From: RGIG9608 sp045612365
GTDB lineage: Bacteria > Bacteroidota > Bacteroidia > Bacteroidales > Paludibacteraceae
Length of the DNA: 64,000 nt
Assembly (NCBI GenBank): GCA_045612365.1
Contig: JAZKYY010000010.1
Span: forward strand, 5,494 to 69,493
Direction: 5' to 3'
This document shows, piece after piece, positions 18,822 to 28,473 of this stretch (position 1 is the first letter of the stretch; each line of letters begins with the position of its first letter). The position numbers were made by a program, and so were the translations under genes. Below the pieces are notes generated by a model. That model saw only the letters and a program-made list of their open reading frames with translations. It ran no database searches and was not told where the DNA came from.

Positions 18822-19688
18822 ATGCAGCAATATTTAGATTTGTGTAAAACAATTTTGGAAAAAGGGATAAGAAAGGAAGACAGAACAGGAACGGGAACAA
18901 TCTCCTATTTTGGGTATCAGATGCGTTTTGATTTGTCGGAGGGGTTTCCGCTTCTAACCACTAAAAAAGTGCATCTTAAAAGCATTATTCATGAATTGTT
19001 ATGGTTTATTTCGGGAAATACGAATATCAAATATTTGGTGGACAATAATGTTCGTATTTGGAATGAATGGCCATTTGCTATTTATCAAAAGTCTGCTGAG
19101 TATAAGGGAGAAACTCAAGAAGAGTTTGTAGAAAAAATAAAATCAAGTGTAGAGTTTGCTCAAAAGTGGGGAGAATTAGGACCAGTTTATGGTAAACAAT
19201 GGAGAAATTTTGGAGGAGTAGATCAACTTGCCGAGTTGATTGCTCAAATCAAAAAAAATCCTACTAGTCGGAGATTGATTATTTCTGCGTGGAATCCATC
19301 TGAAGTGGAAGATATGGCACTTCCTCCTTGTCATTGTTTTATGCAATTTTACGTAAATGAAGGACGACTTTCTTGTCAGCTTTACCAAAGAAGTGCGGAT
19401 GTTTTTTTGGGAGTACCTTTCAATATCGCTAGTTATGCGTTATTTACAATGATGATTGCTCAAGTAACGGGGTTGAAATTAGGTGATTTTGTGCACGTAT
19501 TGGGTGATGCTCATATTTATTCGAATCACATAGAGCAGATTAATGAGCAACTGTCTCGTGAACCAAGAAATTTGCCAACGATGTTAATTAACCCTAATAA
19601 AACGAATATCGAAGACTTTGTTTTTGAAGATTTTGAATTAAAAAATTACGATCCACATCCAGCAATAAAAGGAATTGTGGCAGTTTAA
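18822..19688 (+). CDS. thyA: Thymidylate synthase
   Basis: ThyA makes dTMP from dUMP using methylene-tetrahydrofolate. The 288-residue protein has RTGTGT near the N-terminus, the catalytic Cys170 in LPPCHCFMQF, the dUMP phosphate-binding RSADVFLGVPFN segment and a C-terminal end with hydrophobic Val (KGIVAV). The length is slightly above the E. coli enzyme. The usual neighbour folA (dihydrofolate reductase) is not present; yicC follows after 14 bases. Confidence 0.97.
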   Translation: MQQYLDLCKTILEKGIRKEDRTGTGTISYFGYQMRFDLSEGFPLLTTKKVHLKSIIHELLWFISGNTNIKYLVDNNVRIWNEWPFAIYQKSAEYKGETQEEFVEKIKSSVEFAQKWGELGPVYGKQWRNFGGVDQLAELIAQIKKNPTSRRLIISAWNPSEVEDMALPPCHCFMQFYVNEGRLSCQLYQRSADVFLGVPFNIASYALFTMMIAQVTGLKLGDFVHVLGDAHIYSNHIEQINEQLSREPRNLPTMLINPNKTNIEDFVFEDFELKNYDPHPAIKGIVAV

Positions 19689-19702
19689 AGCAAGAGAAAA
19701 AT

Positions 19703-20572
19703 ATGATACAATCAATGACTGGCTATGGGAAATCTATTGCCGAATATAATGGAAAGAAAATAACAGTTGAAGTTAAATCTTTGAATAGTCGCCAATTGGA
19801 CTTGTCTGTTAAGATTCCTGCTGCGTATAGAGAAAAAGAGTTGCTTGTTCGTAATGAAGTGCTTCGTACACTCGAGCGAGGAAAGGTAGATTTTGGAATC
19901 TTTTTTGAGAATGTAGGAGAAGAAAGTTCGGTTTTGATGAACAAAGATTTGATTGCTGCATATAAAAAACAAATTAATTTTCTTGCTTCAGAATTGGAAA
20001 TCGAACAACCAAAAGATTGGTTTTCTATTTTGCTAAAAATGCCAGAAGTCTTCAAACAGAACGCTCCGATTTCAGACGATGCCGAATGGGAGATAATTGC
20101 CAATGCGATTAAAGAAGCTTTATCTCAACTTGTTGAATTTAGAAAGCAAGAGGGTACAGCTCTTGAAAATGTTTTTAATGAAAAACTTAATAATATTTCA
20201 TCTTATTTGGAAGAAATAAAAACTTACGAAGCGGAGCGGATAGAAAAAATCTCCAATCGTTTGCGTGAAAATTTGAAAAAAATAGAAGTTGAATTTGATA
20301 AAAATAGGTTTGAGCAAGAACTGATTTTTTATATTGAAAAACTTGATATATCGGAAGAAAAAACTCGATTAACAAATCATTTAAAGTATTTCCGTGAAAC
20401 GATGGAGAATGAACTTGGGCAAGGTAAAAAACTGGGTTTTATTGCTCAAGAAATGGGACGGGAAATTAACACTATGGGATCTAAATCGAACCATTCTGAA
20501 ATGCAAATTTTGGTGGTGAAGATGAAAGATGAGTTAGAACAAATAAAAGAGCAAGTCCTAAATGTCCTATAA
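19703..20572 (+). CDS. yicC: YicC/YloC family endoribonuclease
   Basis: The 289-residue protein opens MIQSMTGYGKS and has VEVKSLNSRQLDLSVKIP, the defining N-terminal blocks. The C-terminal DUF1732 part includes GKKLGFIAQEMGREINTMGSKSNH. YicC-type proteins are RNases implicated in small-RNA decay. gmk often follows this gene in Bacteroidota but is absent here; an AddB-like gene follows after 6 bases. Confidence 0.93.
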   Translation: MIQSMTGYGKSIAEYNGKKITVEVKSLNSRQLDLSVKIPAAYREKELLVRNEVLRTLERGKVDFGIFFENVGEESSVLMNKDLIAAYKKQINFLASELEIEQPKDWFSILLKMPEVFKQNAPISDDAEWEIIANAIKEALSQLVEFRKQEGTALENVFNEKLNNISSYLEEIKTYEAERIEKISNRLRENLKKIEVEFDKNRFEQELIFYIEKLDISEEKTRLTNHLKYFRETMENELGQGKKLGFIAQEMGREINTMGSKSNHSEMQILVVKMKDELEQIKEQVLNVL

Positions 20573-20578
20573 TTTGAG

Positions 20579-23455
20579 ATGAAAGGATTCCTTAGGCAAA
20601 TAGCACAGAAATTTTATTCGGAATATGGTGAAGGCAATCATCTTTCCGAATTTTTGTTTGTTTTCCCTAATCGTCGTCCAGGATTGTTTTTCAAAAAATA
20701 TCTTTCCGAATTGGCGACGAAACCAATGTTTTCGCCTCAGATTTTGACGATAAATGAACTTTTTCAGCAATTTACGTCTTTGAAGCAGGAGGATAATATT
20801 GCTTTGTTATTCCGCTTGTTTGAGAGTTTTAAGAAGGTAGTGCATGCCGATGAGGAGTTTGATCAGTTTGTCTCTTGGGGACAGATGTTACTCAATGACT
20901 TTAATGACATTGATAATTATTACGTAGATGCGAGAAAACTTTTTCAGAACATTGTTGAGGAGAAAGAGATCTTGGCGAGGTTTGATTTCCTGGATGAAAA
21001 TTCAGAAGAGTTTCAAATAATAAAACGTTTTTGGAAAAATATTCCGTTAGAGAAAGAAAGAAAAATATACACACAAAACTTTATCTCTATTTGGAGTAAA
21101 CTATTTGAGCTGTATGAAACTTTTAAGCAAAGCTTATTGAACGATGGTGTTGCTTATGCAGGAATGTTGTGCCGTGATGCTGTTGAAAACCTAGAAAATA
21201 GAGAGGTAGAGATTTCTTCTACTAAGGTAGTTTTTGTTGGCTTCAATGCTTTGAATGGTACGGAAAAAAAGTTGTTTCAAATTTTTAAAGAACGTGTGAC
21301 GGCAGATTTTTATTGGGATAATTGTTCTAAAATCTTTTTCGATGGAGAATCTGCAAGTTCAGCTGTGCGATTTTTACAAAAAAATATCCAACTTTTTCCT
21401 TCAAAGTTTTCTTTGGAAAGTAAGGATCAACAGAAGGAAAAATTTGAAGTAATATCTCTTCCTTCCTCGGTTGCACAAGCAAAGCAAGTTTACGAGATAA
21501 TCGAAAATTTATATACAAAAGAATGTGATAAGAGTTCTTTAATTGAGACCGCAATTGTACTTCCTGATGAAAAATTGCTTTTGCCTCAACTTTACTCTTT
21601 ACCAAAATCCATTTTGAAAAAAAATGATAGGGAAGAAGATGTATGTGTGAATGTAACAATGGGTTATCCGTTGAGCATTGTTCCTATCAATTCATTGGTA
21701 GAATATTTGTTTGAATTGCACAGAAATGCTCGTTCGAAAGATAATGTTATACAGTTTTATTTCAAAAACGTACTGACGATTCTTCGTCATCCTTACGTAT
21801 ATTCCGAAGAGGTTAAGAATTTAATTAATATTATTGTCAAAGAGAAGAAGTTCTGGATAGAACTTTCTTTTTTTGAGCAAACTGAGTTGTTGAAAGAAAT
21901 ATTTAATATTGTTGAGGAATCTAGCTTTGTAGAATACCTTTCTAGGGTTATTCGTTCGTTGCAATCGGTTTGGGTCGAAGGTGAAAATGACTTAGAAAAG
22001 GCTTTTGCTTATTGTTATATTACAATTCTTAATCGGGTTAAGGAGCAAATAGATAAGGCGAAAATATATTTTTCCTTGCCTACGTTGTATTTGATCTTGA
22101 AGCAACTTGTAAAAAGTGAGAAGTTTCCTTTCGAAGGAGAACCGCTTTCAGGATTGCAGATAATGGGCGTTTTAGAAACTCGTTCTTTAGATTTTGAAAA
22201 TGTAATAATTACTTCACTTAATGAGGATATTTTTCCTAAAAAGCAATCTGTGGATTCTACCATACCTTATGCCTTTCGGAAGGCATTTGGATTGCCTACT
22301 TACGAACATCAAGATGCACTTCAGTCCTATTACTTTTATCGTTTAATTGCATCTGCAAAGCGTGTGTTTTTGCTTTACGATTCTCGTACTGATATTAGCG
22401 ATCATGGAGAAATGAGTCGTTTTATTTATCAGTTGTGTTATCATTACAATTGGATAGAAATAGGGAATGAGAAAAAGATGTCTTATTCAGTATCTTCAAA
22501 AAATGAGAATCCTATAGAGGTTAAGAAAAACGAACAAGTTATTGAAAAACTGAAAAAAATCAGATTTTCTGCTACTGCGTTGAATGATTATTTACATTGC
22601 CCGTTGAAGTTCTATTTTTCAAAGGTTGTAGAAATAAAGGACAGTAATGAGTTGTCGGAAGAAATTGAGAACGATGTTTTCGGGTCGATAGTCCATTCTA
22701 CATTGGAAAGTCTCTATAAGGGTTTTAATGAAAAGAATGTTGAAGAAAAAGATATTGACATAATCTTAAAAAACGAATCGGAGATTGAAAGTTGCCTAAA
22801 TAAAGCTTTTGCTAAAGAATATCTAAATAAAAAAGAAGACGAAAAAGTTGAACTTAAAGGTAGGTTCAGATTGATAGCAGAGATAATAAAAACATACGTC
22901 AAAATAGCCTTGAATTTTGATAAAAAAAACGTGCCTTTTAAATATCTTGGTTCGGAAAAAGAAATAAAAGTTGATTTTTCAACAGGTAAGCAGAAAGTGG
23001 AGTTTTATGGGAAAATCGACCGTTTACACCAAAAAGATGGGAAGAAGATAGTGGTTGATTACAAAACGGGTTCTTCAAAAAAAATGAAGTTTGATAACGT
23101 CGATTCTCTTTTTGAACGGCCTAGGACTAAAAAAGATTTAGATGCCATTTTTCAGACCTTCTTTTATGCTTTGTTGTTGAGTTTGAGTGGAGAGGAAGGA
23201 ACTTTACAGCCGAATGTTTATTATATAAGGTCATTGTCTAACGATGATTATTCTCCTTTAATTTCTTGTGGTTCAAGCGATGTTGAAGATTTTACTGCTG
23301 TGCGACAAGAGTTTGTGGATAAACTCAAAGAGTTGATTGACGAAATTTTTGACGAAGAAAGACCTTTTTCGCAAGCAGAAAAAAATTCGGAAGTGTGTAA
23401 GTATTGTATGTGTAAGAAAATTTGTGGAAGAGAAAAAGATAAATATGATTTCTAA
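20579..23455 (+). CDS. AddB-like PD-(D/E)XK exonuclease/inactive helicase
   Basis: The 958-residue protein resembles the AddB subunit of AddAB recombination nucleases. It has an N-terminal helicase-like part without a canonical Walker A (starts with LFVFPNRRPGLFFKKYL) and a RecB-type nuclease domain at the C-terminus: SATALNDYLHCPLKFYF, FGSIVHSTLE, YGKIDRLHQ and VVDYKTGSS, which carry the metal-binding acids and Lys. The final CKYCMCKKICG cluster, together with the Cys in HCPLKF, resembles the AddB iron-sulfur staple. No AddA (UvrD-type helicase) gene adjoins it. It overlaps the next gene by 11 bases. Confidence 0.82.
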   Translation: MKGFLRQIAQKFYSEYGEGNHLSEFLFVFPNRRPGLFFKKYLSELATKPMFSPQILTINELFQQFTSLKQEDNIALLFRLFESFKKVVHADEEFDQFVSWGQMLLNDFNDIDNYYVDARKLFQNIVEEKEILARFDFLDENSEEFQIIKRFWKNIPLEKERKIYTQNFISIWSKLFELYETFKQSLLNDGVAYAGMLCRDAVENLENREVEISSTKVVFVGFNALNGTEKKLFQIFKERVTADFYWDNCSKIFFDGESASSAVRFLQKNIQLFPSKFSLESKDQQKEKFEVISLPSSVAQAKQVYEIIENLYTKECDKSSLIETAIVLPDEKLLLPQLYSLPKSILKKNDREEDVCVNVTMGYPLSIVPINSLVEYLFELHRNARSKDNVIQFYFKNVLTILRHPYVYSEEVKNLINIIVKEKKFWIELSFFEQTELLKEIFNIVEESSFVEYLSRVIRSLQSVWVEGENDLEKAFAYCYITILNRVKEQIDKAKIYFSLPTLYLILKQLVKSEKFPFEGEPLSGLQIMGVLETRSLDFENVIITSLNEDIFPKKQSVDSTIPYAFRKAFGLPTYEHQDALQSYYFYRLIASAKRVFLLYDSRTDISDHGEMSRFIYQLCYHYNWIEIGNEKKMSYSVSSKNENPIEVKKNEQVIEKLKKIRFSATALNDYLHCPLKFYFSKVVEIKDSNELSEEIENDVFGSIVHSTLESLYKGFNEKNVEEKDIDIILKNESEIESCLNKAFAKEYLNKKEDEKVELKGRFRLIAEIIKTYVKIALNFDKKNVPFKYLGSEKEIKVDFSTGKQKVEFYGKIDRLHQKDGKKIVVDYKTGSSKKMKFDNVDSLFERPRTKKDLDAIFQTFFYALLLSLSGEEGTLQPNVYYIRSLSNDDYSPLISCGSSDVEDFTAVRQEFVDKLKELIDEIFDEERPFSQAEKNSEVCKYCMCKKICGREKDKYDF

Positions 23456-24881
23456 TAAATTAAAGTATTTGTTTGAAACCTCTACAGGTGAAAAGTTGGA
23501 TTCTGTCGTAGAACTTTCCGCAGCAGGGAGCAATCGGAAATATTTTCGATTGAAAGGTGATAAATCTACGCTCATTGGCACTTGTGGTGAATCTATTGAT
23601 GAAAATAAAGCATTTTGTGAAATTTCTAAACATTTTTCATCAAAGGGATTAAATGTTCCAAGCGTACTAGCTTTTTCAGACGATTTTTCTTGCTACTTGC
23701 AAGAAGATCTTTCCGACGTTTCTCTTTTTGATTGTATAGAAAAAGGCCGTAAGGATGGAAATTTTTCTGAAGAAGTAGAATCTTTGTTGAGAAAAACAAT
23801 TAAATATTTGCCTCGACTTCAGTTCGAAGGAGCAAAGGATTTTGATTTTTTTATTTGTTATCCAGTTCGAGAGTTTGACAAGAGAAGCATTCTTTGGGAT
23901 TTGAATTATTTCAAATACAATTTTTTGAAAACTCAGGCGGTTGATTTCCGAGAAGATTTGTTAGAAGATGATTTTGATACTTTTTCGCAGATGCTTTTGA
24001 AGCATAAGACGGATACGTTTCTTTATCGCGATTTTCAATCTCGAAATGTGATGATAAAAAACGAGGAACCATTTTTTATTGATTTTCAAGGAGGACGAAA
24101 AGGTCCAATTTACTATGATGTAGCTTCGTTTCTTTGGCAGGCAAGAGCGAATTTTACTGACGCTCTTCGAGAGGAATTAATTGATGTTTATGTTCTTGAA
24201 GCACAGAAATATATTGATATTTCTCGTTCGGAGTTTGAGCAAAATCTCAAGTTGTTCGTTTTTTTTAGAATGCTTCAGGTTTTGGGGGCGTATGGTTTTA
24301 GAGGGTATTTTGAACGAAAAAAACATTTTATTCAAAGTATTCCTTTTGCAATAGAAAATTTAAAGAATTTTCTTCCTAAACTTCCATCGGATTTCTGCCC
24401 GTATTTACTTGGGCTTCTTAATAAATTGGTGAACAAAACTTCTCAAAACTTAAAAAAGCAGGATTTGTCAAATCAAAACTGCTTGAAAGTGAGAGTGATG
24501 AGTTTTTCATATAAGAAAGGGATTCCAGTTGATGAAAGCGGAAATGGAGGCGGATATGTTTTCGATTGCAGAGGAATTCATAATCCAGGACGTTACGAAC
24601 CATATAAAAAGCTAACAGGAAAGGATGATTCTGTAATTGAGTTCTTAGAAAAAAATGGAGAAATTTTGACTTTCTTGGAGTCTGTTTACAAGTTGGCGAG
24701 TTCGCACGTCGAAAACTATCTTGAGCGTGGTTTTGAGAATTTAATGTTTTGTTTCGGATGCACTGGAGGACAACATCGTTCAGTTTATTCTGCGGAACAT
24801 TTGGCGCAATATATTAGCAATAAATATAAGGTTCAGGTAATTCTTGAGCATAGAGAACAAAATGAAAAAATAATACTATGA
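23445..24881 (+). CDS. Fusion of APH-type sugar kinase and RapZ C-terminal domain
   Basis: The start is set at the ATG at 23445 (MISNKLKYLFETSTG), overlapping the upstream gene by 11 bases; an earlier in-frame start at 23337 would overlap by over 100. The 478-residue protein has an N-terminal aminoglycoside-phosphotransferase fold with LYRDFQSRNVMI (catalytic loop) and FIDFQGGRKGP (metal-binding Asp), as in AmgK-type cell-wall sugar kinases. The C-terminal part (VRVMSFSYKKGIP, GGGYVFDCRGIHNPG, FCFGCTGGQHRSV) is the RapZ C-terminal domain, which in E. coli senses glucosamine-6-phosphate. A role in amino-sugar recycling or sensing is inferred. Confidence 0.82.
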   Translation: MISNKLKYLFETSTGEKLDSVVELSAAGSNRKYFRLKGDKSTLIGTCGESIDENKAFCEISKHFSSKGLNVPSVLAFSDDFSCYLQEDLSDVSLFDCIEKGRKDGNFSEEVESLLRKTIKYLPRLQFEGAKDFDFFICYPVREFDKRSILWDLNYFKYNFLKTQAVDFREDLLEDDFDTFSQMLLKHKTDTFLYRDFQSRNVMIKNEEPFFIDFQGGRKGPIYYDVASFLWQARANFTDALREELIDVYVLEAQKYIDISRSEFEQNLKLFVFFRMLQVLGAYGFRGYFERKKHFIQSIPFAIENLKNFLPKLPSDFCPYLLGLLNKLVNKTSQNLKKQDLSNQNCLKVRVMSFSYKKGIPVDESGNGGGYVFDCRGIHNPGRYEPYKKLTGKDDSVIEFLEKNGEILTFLESVYKLASSHVENYLERGFENLMFCFGCTGGQHRSVYSAEHLAQYISNKYKVQVILEHREQNEKIIL

Positions 24882-26938
24882 AGAAGATATTTATTGTTGT
24901 TATAATGCAAGTTTTTTGTTTTACAGTTTTCTCTAAAACTGTAAAAGTGGCTTGTGTAGGAAATAGCATTACTTATGGAATGACTATTGAGAATCGAGAG
25001 GAGTTTTCGTATCCATCTCAGTTGCAAGGAATGCTAGGAGAAGGTTTCGAGGTTGGTAATTTTGGAAAGTCAGGAGCAACATTACTATATAAGGGACATC
25101 GACCTTATGTGGAGCAAGAAGAATTCCGAAAAGCAATGGATTTTGCTGGTGATATTGTGGTGATTCACTTGGGAACCAACGATACGGATCCTCGTAATTG
25201 GCCAAACTATAGAGATGAATTTATTGGTGATTATCGTGCATTGATGGATTCGTTTAAGCTAGTAAATCCAAAATGTAAATTTATTCTTGCTCGTTTGTCT
25301 CCAATATCGCATCGTCATGTACGTTTTGAGTCTGGGACGAGAGATTGGTTGGCACAAATTCAGGAAACGGTGGAGACTATTGCAAAAACAACAGGTGCTC
25401 AATTAATCGATTTTCACGCGCCATTGTATCCTTATCCTAATTTTATTCCGGATGGGCTTCATCCTAATGCTCAAGGAGCAAGAATTTTAGCAAAAACAGT
25501 TTATAAAGCAATAACAGGTGATTTTGGCGGTTTGCAAATGCCAGAAGTTTACTCTGACAATATGGTGCTTCAGAGAAATACTAATCTAGTGATTCGAGGA
25601 TTTGCGGATGCAGGAGAAAAAGTTACTGTTTCTATTGACAAACAAAAAGTTTCTGCTGTGACATCTTCTTCTGGCGAATGGCAAGTTGAACTAAAACCTC
25701 TTCCTGTTGGTGAAAATTATGAGTTGAATATATCAACAAAAAAAAGAAGTCTAGTCTATAAAAATGTTGCAGTTGGAGAGGTTTGGCTTTGTTCTGGTCA
25801 GTCAAATATGGAATTTCATTTGAGTAGTTGTGCAACTGCGGCTAAAGATATCCCATTGGTCGGAAACTCTTCTATTCGTTTGTTTGATATGAAAGAAAAC
25901 TGGCGAACCGACGCAGTAGAATGGAGTGCTTCAGCTCTAGATTCTCTTAATCATCTTATGCATTACGCTCCATCAAAATGGGAGGTTTGTGCACCAGAAG
26001 TAGCATCAGATTTTTCGGCTGTGGCTTACTATTTTGGAAAAATGCTTCAAGATTCTTTGCAAGTTCCGGTAGGATTAATTTGTAATGCAGTGGGTGGCTC
26101 GCCTACGGAGGCTTGGGTTGATAGGAGAACGTTGGAGTATGATTTTCCTTCTATTTTGAGAAATTGGACAGAAAATGACTTTGTTCAACCATGGGTTAGG
26201 GAACGTGCGAAGTTGAATATGAAAAATTCAACAGACAAACTGCAACGTCATCCATATGAACCTTGCTATTTGTTTGAGTCTGGGATTATACCTCTGAAAG
26301 GGTTTGCTGTGAAAGGTGTTATTTGGTATCAAGGAGAGTCAAATGCGCATAATGTTGAAGCTCACGAGAAATTGTTTGGACTTTTAGTGAAAAGTTGGCG
26401 AAATTTTTGGAACAATGATGAAATGCCTTTCTATTTTGTTCAGCTTTCAAGTATTAATCGCCCTTCTTGGCCTTGGTTTAGAGATAGCCAACGCCGTTTG
26501 ATGAACGAGATATCTAATACGGCAATGGCGGTCAGTTCAGATAAAGGCGATTATTGGGATGTTCACCCAACTCAAAAAAAAGAAATAGGAGAACGACTCT
26601 CTCTTTGGGCATTGAGTAAAACGTATGGTTTCAAAAAAGTGGTACCCTCTGGTCCGTTGTTTAGTGGAGTTACTCTTAAGAAAGGTTATGCTTTGGTTTC
26701 ATTTGCTTATGCCAAAGGTTTACATACTTCAGATGGAGAAGCATTAAGAACGTTTGAAATAGCAGGAGAGGATGAAATTTTTTATCCAGCACAGGCAGAA
26801 ATACAGGGAGAAATGGTAAAAGTTTGGAATAAAAATGTAAAGAATCCTAAATTTGTACGTTATGCTTGGCAACCTTTTACTGAAGCCAATCTGGTAAATG
26901 GTGCTGATTTGCCAGCTTCGACATTCAGAAGTAAATAG
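24878..26938 (+). CDS. Sialate O-acetylesterase with two SGNH hydrolase domains, exported
   Basis: The 686-residue protein has a signal peptide and two esterase units. The first (about 22-215) is a GDSL/SGNH domain with Ser30 in CVGNSITYG, GTNDTDPRNW and the DGLHPN His-Asp end. The second, from about 220, is a sialate O-acetylesterase domain with Ser309 in CSGQSNMEF and WYQGESNA. Such enzymes remove O-acetyl groups from sialic acids or plant glycans so that sialidases can act. It overlaps the RapZ-fusion gene by 4 bases; a sialidase lies 4 kb downstream. Confidence 0.85.
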   Translation: MKKIFIVVIMQVFCFTVFSKTVKVACVGNSITYGMTIENREEFSYPSQLQGMLGEGFEVGNFGKSGATLLYKGHRPYVEQEEFRKAMDFAGDIVVIHLGTNDTDPRNWPNYRDEFIGDYRALMDSFKLVNPKCKFILARLSPISHRHVRFESGTRDWLAQIQETVETIAKTTGAQLIDFHAPLYPYPNFIPDGLHPNAQGARILAKTVYKAITGDFGGLQMPEVYSDNMVLQRNTNLVIRGFADAGEKVTVSIDKQKVSAVTSSSGEWQVELKPLPVGENYELNISTKKRSLVYKNVAVGEVWLCSGQSNMEFHLSSCATAAKDIPLVGNSSIRLFDMKENWRTDAVEWSASALDSLNHLMHYAPSKWEVCAPEVASDFSAVAYYFGKMLQDSLQVPVGLICNAVGGSPTEAWVDRRTLEYDFPSILRNWTENDFVQPWVRERAKLNMKNSTDKLQRHPYEPCYLFESGIIPLKGFAVKGVIWYQGESNAHNVEAHEKLFGLLVKSWRNFWNNDEMPFYFVQLSSINRPSWPWFRDSQRRLMNEISNTAMAVSSDKGDYWDVHPTQKKEIGERLSLWALSKTYGFKKVVPSGPLFSGVTLKKGYALVSFAYAKGLHTSDGEALRTFEIAGEDEIFYPAQAEIQGEMVKVWNKNVKNPKFVRYAWQPFTEANLVNGADLPASTFRSK

Positions 26939-27006
26939 ATGTTTTTTTTGTTAAATATAACTAAATTCTATTTTTTTAGTGTTTTTTTTTACAAAAAGAT
27001 ATTTTT

Positions 27007-27039
27007 TTTGAAGATTTGGTATTTTTTTTCTACTTTTGC
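27007..27039 (+). promoter_or_regulatory. gdhA promoter
   Basis: TTTG at 27007-27010 and TACTTTTGC at 27031-27039 are separated by 20 bases, a good Bacteroidetes -33/-7 pair, 35 bases before the gdhA ATG. Confidence 0.75.
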
Positions 27040-27074
27040 AGTCTATTTAATGATAAAAATCTAAATATATAGTT

Positions 27075-28412
27075 ATGAATGTAAAAACAGTTTTAGCAGA
27101 TTTACAAAGAAGATTTCCGAATGAACCGGAATATCATCAAGCAGTAGAAGAGGTGTTGGGAACCATCGAAGAAGTTTATAATCAACATCCTGAGTTTGAA
27201 AAAGCAAATTTAATTGAGCGTTTGTGTATTCCAGATCGCGTGTTCACATTCCGTGTTACATGGACAGATGATAAGGGAAATGTTCAAACAAATATGGGTT
27301 ATCGTGTTCAACACAACAATGCTATTGGCCCTTACAAAGGTGGTATTCGTTTCCACTCTTCAGTTAATGTGGGAATTTTGAAGTTTTTGGCATTTGAACA
27401 AACATTCAAAAACTCTTTGACAACTCTTCCAATGGGTGGTGGTAAAGGTGGTTCTGACTTCAGCCCCAAAGGAAAATCTAATGCTGAAATTATGCGTTTC
27501 TGCCAAGCATTTGTTCTTGAATTGTGGCGTCATATTGGTCCTCAAACTGACGTTCCTGCTGGAGATATTGGTGTTGGTGGCCGTGAAGTAGCTTATATGT
27601 ACGGAATGTACAAAAAATTGGCACAAGAAAATACAGGAACTTTCACTGGTAAAGGTTTGGAATTTGGAGGTTCTTTGATTCGTCCAGAAGCTACTGGTTA
27701 TGGAAATATCTACTTCTTGATGAATATGCTTGAACGCAAAGGAATCAAAGATTTGAAAGGTCAAACTATTTGTATTTCTGGTTCTGGAAATGTGGCAACA
27801 TATACTGCACAAAAAGCTATTGAGTTGGGTGGTAAGGTTGTAACAATGTCTGACTCTAACGGATATATCTACGATCCAGACGGAATAACTCAAGAAAAAT
27901 TGGATTACATTTTTGAATTGAAAAATGTATATCGTGGCCGTATTAAAGAATATGCTGAAAAATATGGTTGCAAATATGTTGAAGGAGGTCGTCCATGGGG
28001 AGAAAAATGTACAATTGCATTGCCTTCTGCTACACAAAATGAGTTGAATGGAGAGGATGCAAAAAAACTTGTTGCAAATGGCGTTATTGCAGTTTCTGAA
28101 GGAGCAAATATGCCTTCTACTCCTGAAGCAATTGAAGTTTTCTTGAATGCAAAAATATTGTATGCTCCTGGAAAAGCAGCTAATGCCGGTGGTGTATCTG
28201 TTTCAGGATTGGAAATGACTCAAAATTCTATGAAAATTTCGTGGACCAAAGAAGAAGTTGATTCGAAACTAAAAGCAATCATGAAGGATATTCACGAAGC
28301 TTGTATCAAATATGGTTCAGAAGCCGATGGCTATGTGAACTATGTTAAAGGTGCAAACATTGCTGGATTTATGAAAGTCGCTAAAGCAATGATGGCTCAA
28401 GGAATATTGTAA
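27075..28412 (+). CDS. gdhA: NADP-specific glutamate dehydrogenase
   Basis: It interconverts 2-oxoglutarate plus ammonia and glutamate. The 445-residue length and blocks FRVTWTDDKGNVQTNMGYRV, KGGIRFHSSVN, PMGGGKGGSDFSPKGKS (catalytic Lys region) and DVPAGDIGVGGRE match the hexameric NADP-dependent type. The C-terminal Rossmann domain has ICISGSGNVA. It is monocistronic, with its own promoter and terminator. Together with glnA downstream it supplies the two main ammonia-assimilation routes. Confidence 0.97.
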   Translation: MNVKTVLADLQRRFPNEPEYHQAVEEVLGTIEEVYNQHPEFEKANLIERLCIPDRVFTFRVTWTDDKGNVQTNMGYRVQHNNAIGPYKGGIRFHSSVNVGILKFLAFEQTFKNSLTTLPMGGGKGGSDFSPKGKSNAEIMRFCQAFVLELWRHIGPQTDVPAGDIGVGGREVAYMYGMYKKLAQENTGTFTGKGLEFGGSLIRPEATGYGNIYFLMNMLERKGIKDLKGQTICISGSGNVATYTAQKAIELGGKVVTMSDSNGYIYDPDGITQEKLDYIFELKNVYRGRIKEYAEKYGCKYVEGGRPWGEKCTIALPSATQNELNGEDAKKLVANGVIAVSEGANMPSTPEAIEVFLNAKILYAPGKAANAGGVSVSGLEMTQNSMKISWTKEEVDSKLKAIMKDIHEACIKYGSEADGYVNYVKGANIAGFMKVAKAMMAQGIL

Positions 28413-28430
28413 GAAGATATTTTGATAGAG

Positions 28431-28461
28431 AAAAAAAGGAGAAATAGTTTCTCCTTTTTTT
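28431..28461. terminator. Bidirectional terminator between gdhA and rarA
   Basis: A 14-base-pair perfect stem (28431-28444 with 28448-28461) has TAG as loop and GGAGAAA as core. A-rich and T-rich flanks make it usable from both strands for the convergent gdhA and rarA genes. Confidence 0.9.
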
Positions 28462-28473
28462 TGTACTTATAAA

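Noticed and set aside
23337..23444. Upstream start for the kinase-RapZ fusion
   Set aside because: It would overlap the AddB-like gene by 119 bases and adds basic residues not typical of the family; ATG at 23445 fits better.
27360..28037. Long minus-strand open frame of 225 codons
   Set aside because: It lies entirely inside gdhA in antisense, is rich in Ser/Phe/Thr/Cys as expected for a shadow frame, and has no ribosome site or family match.
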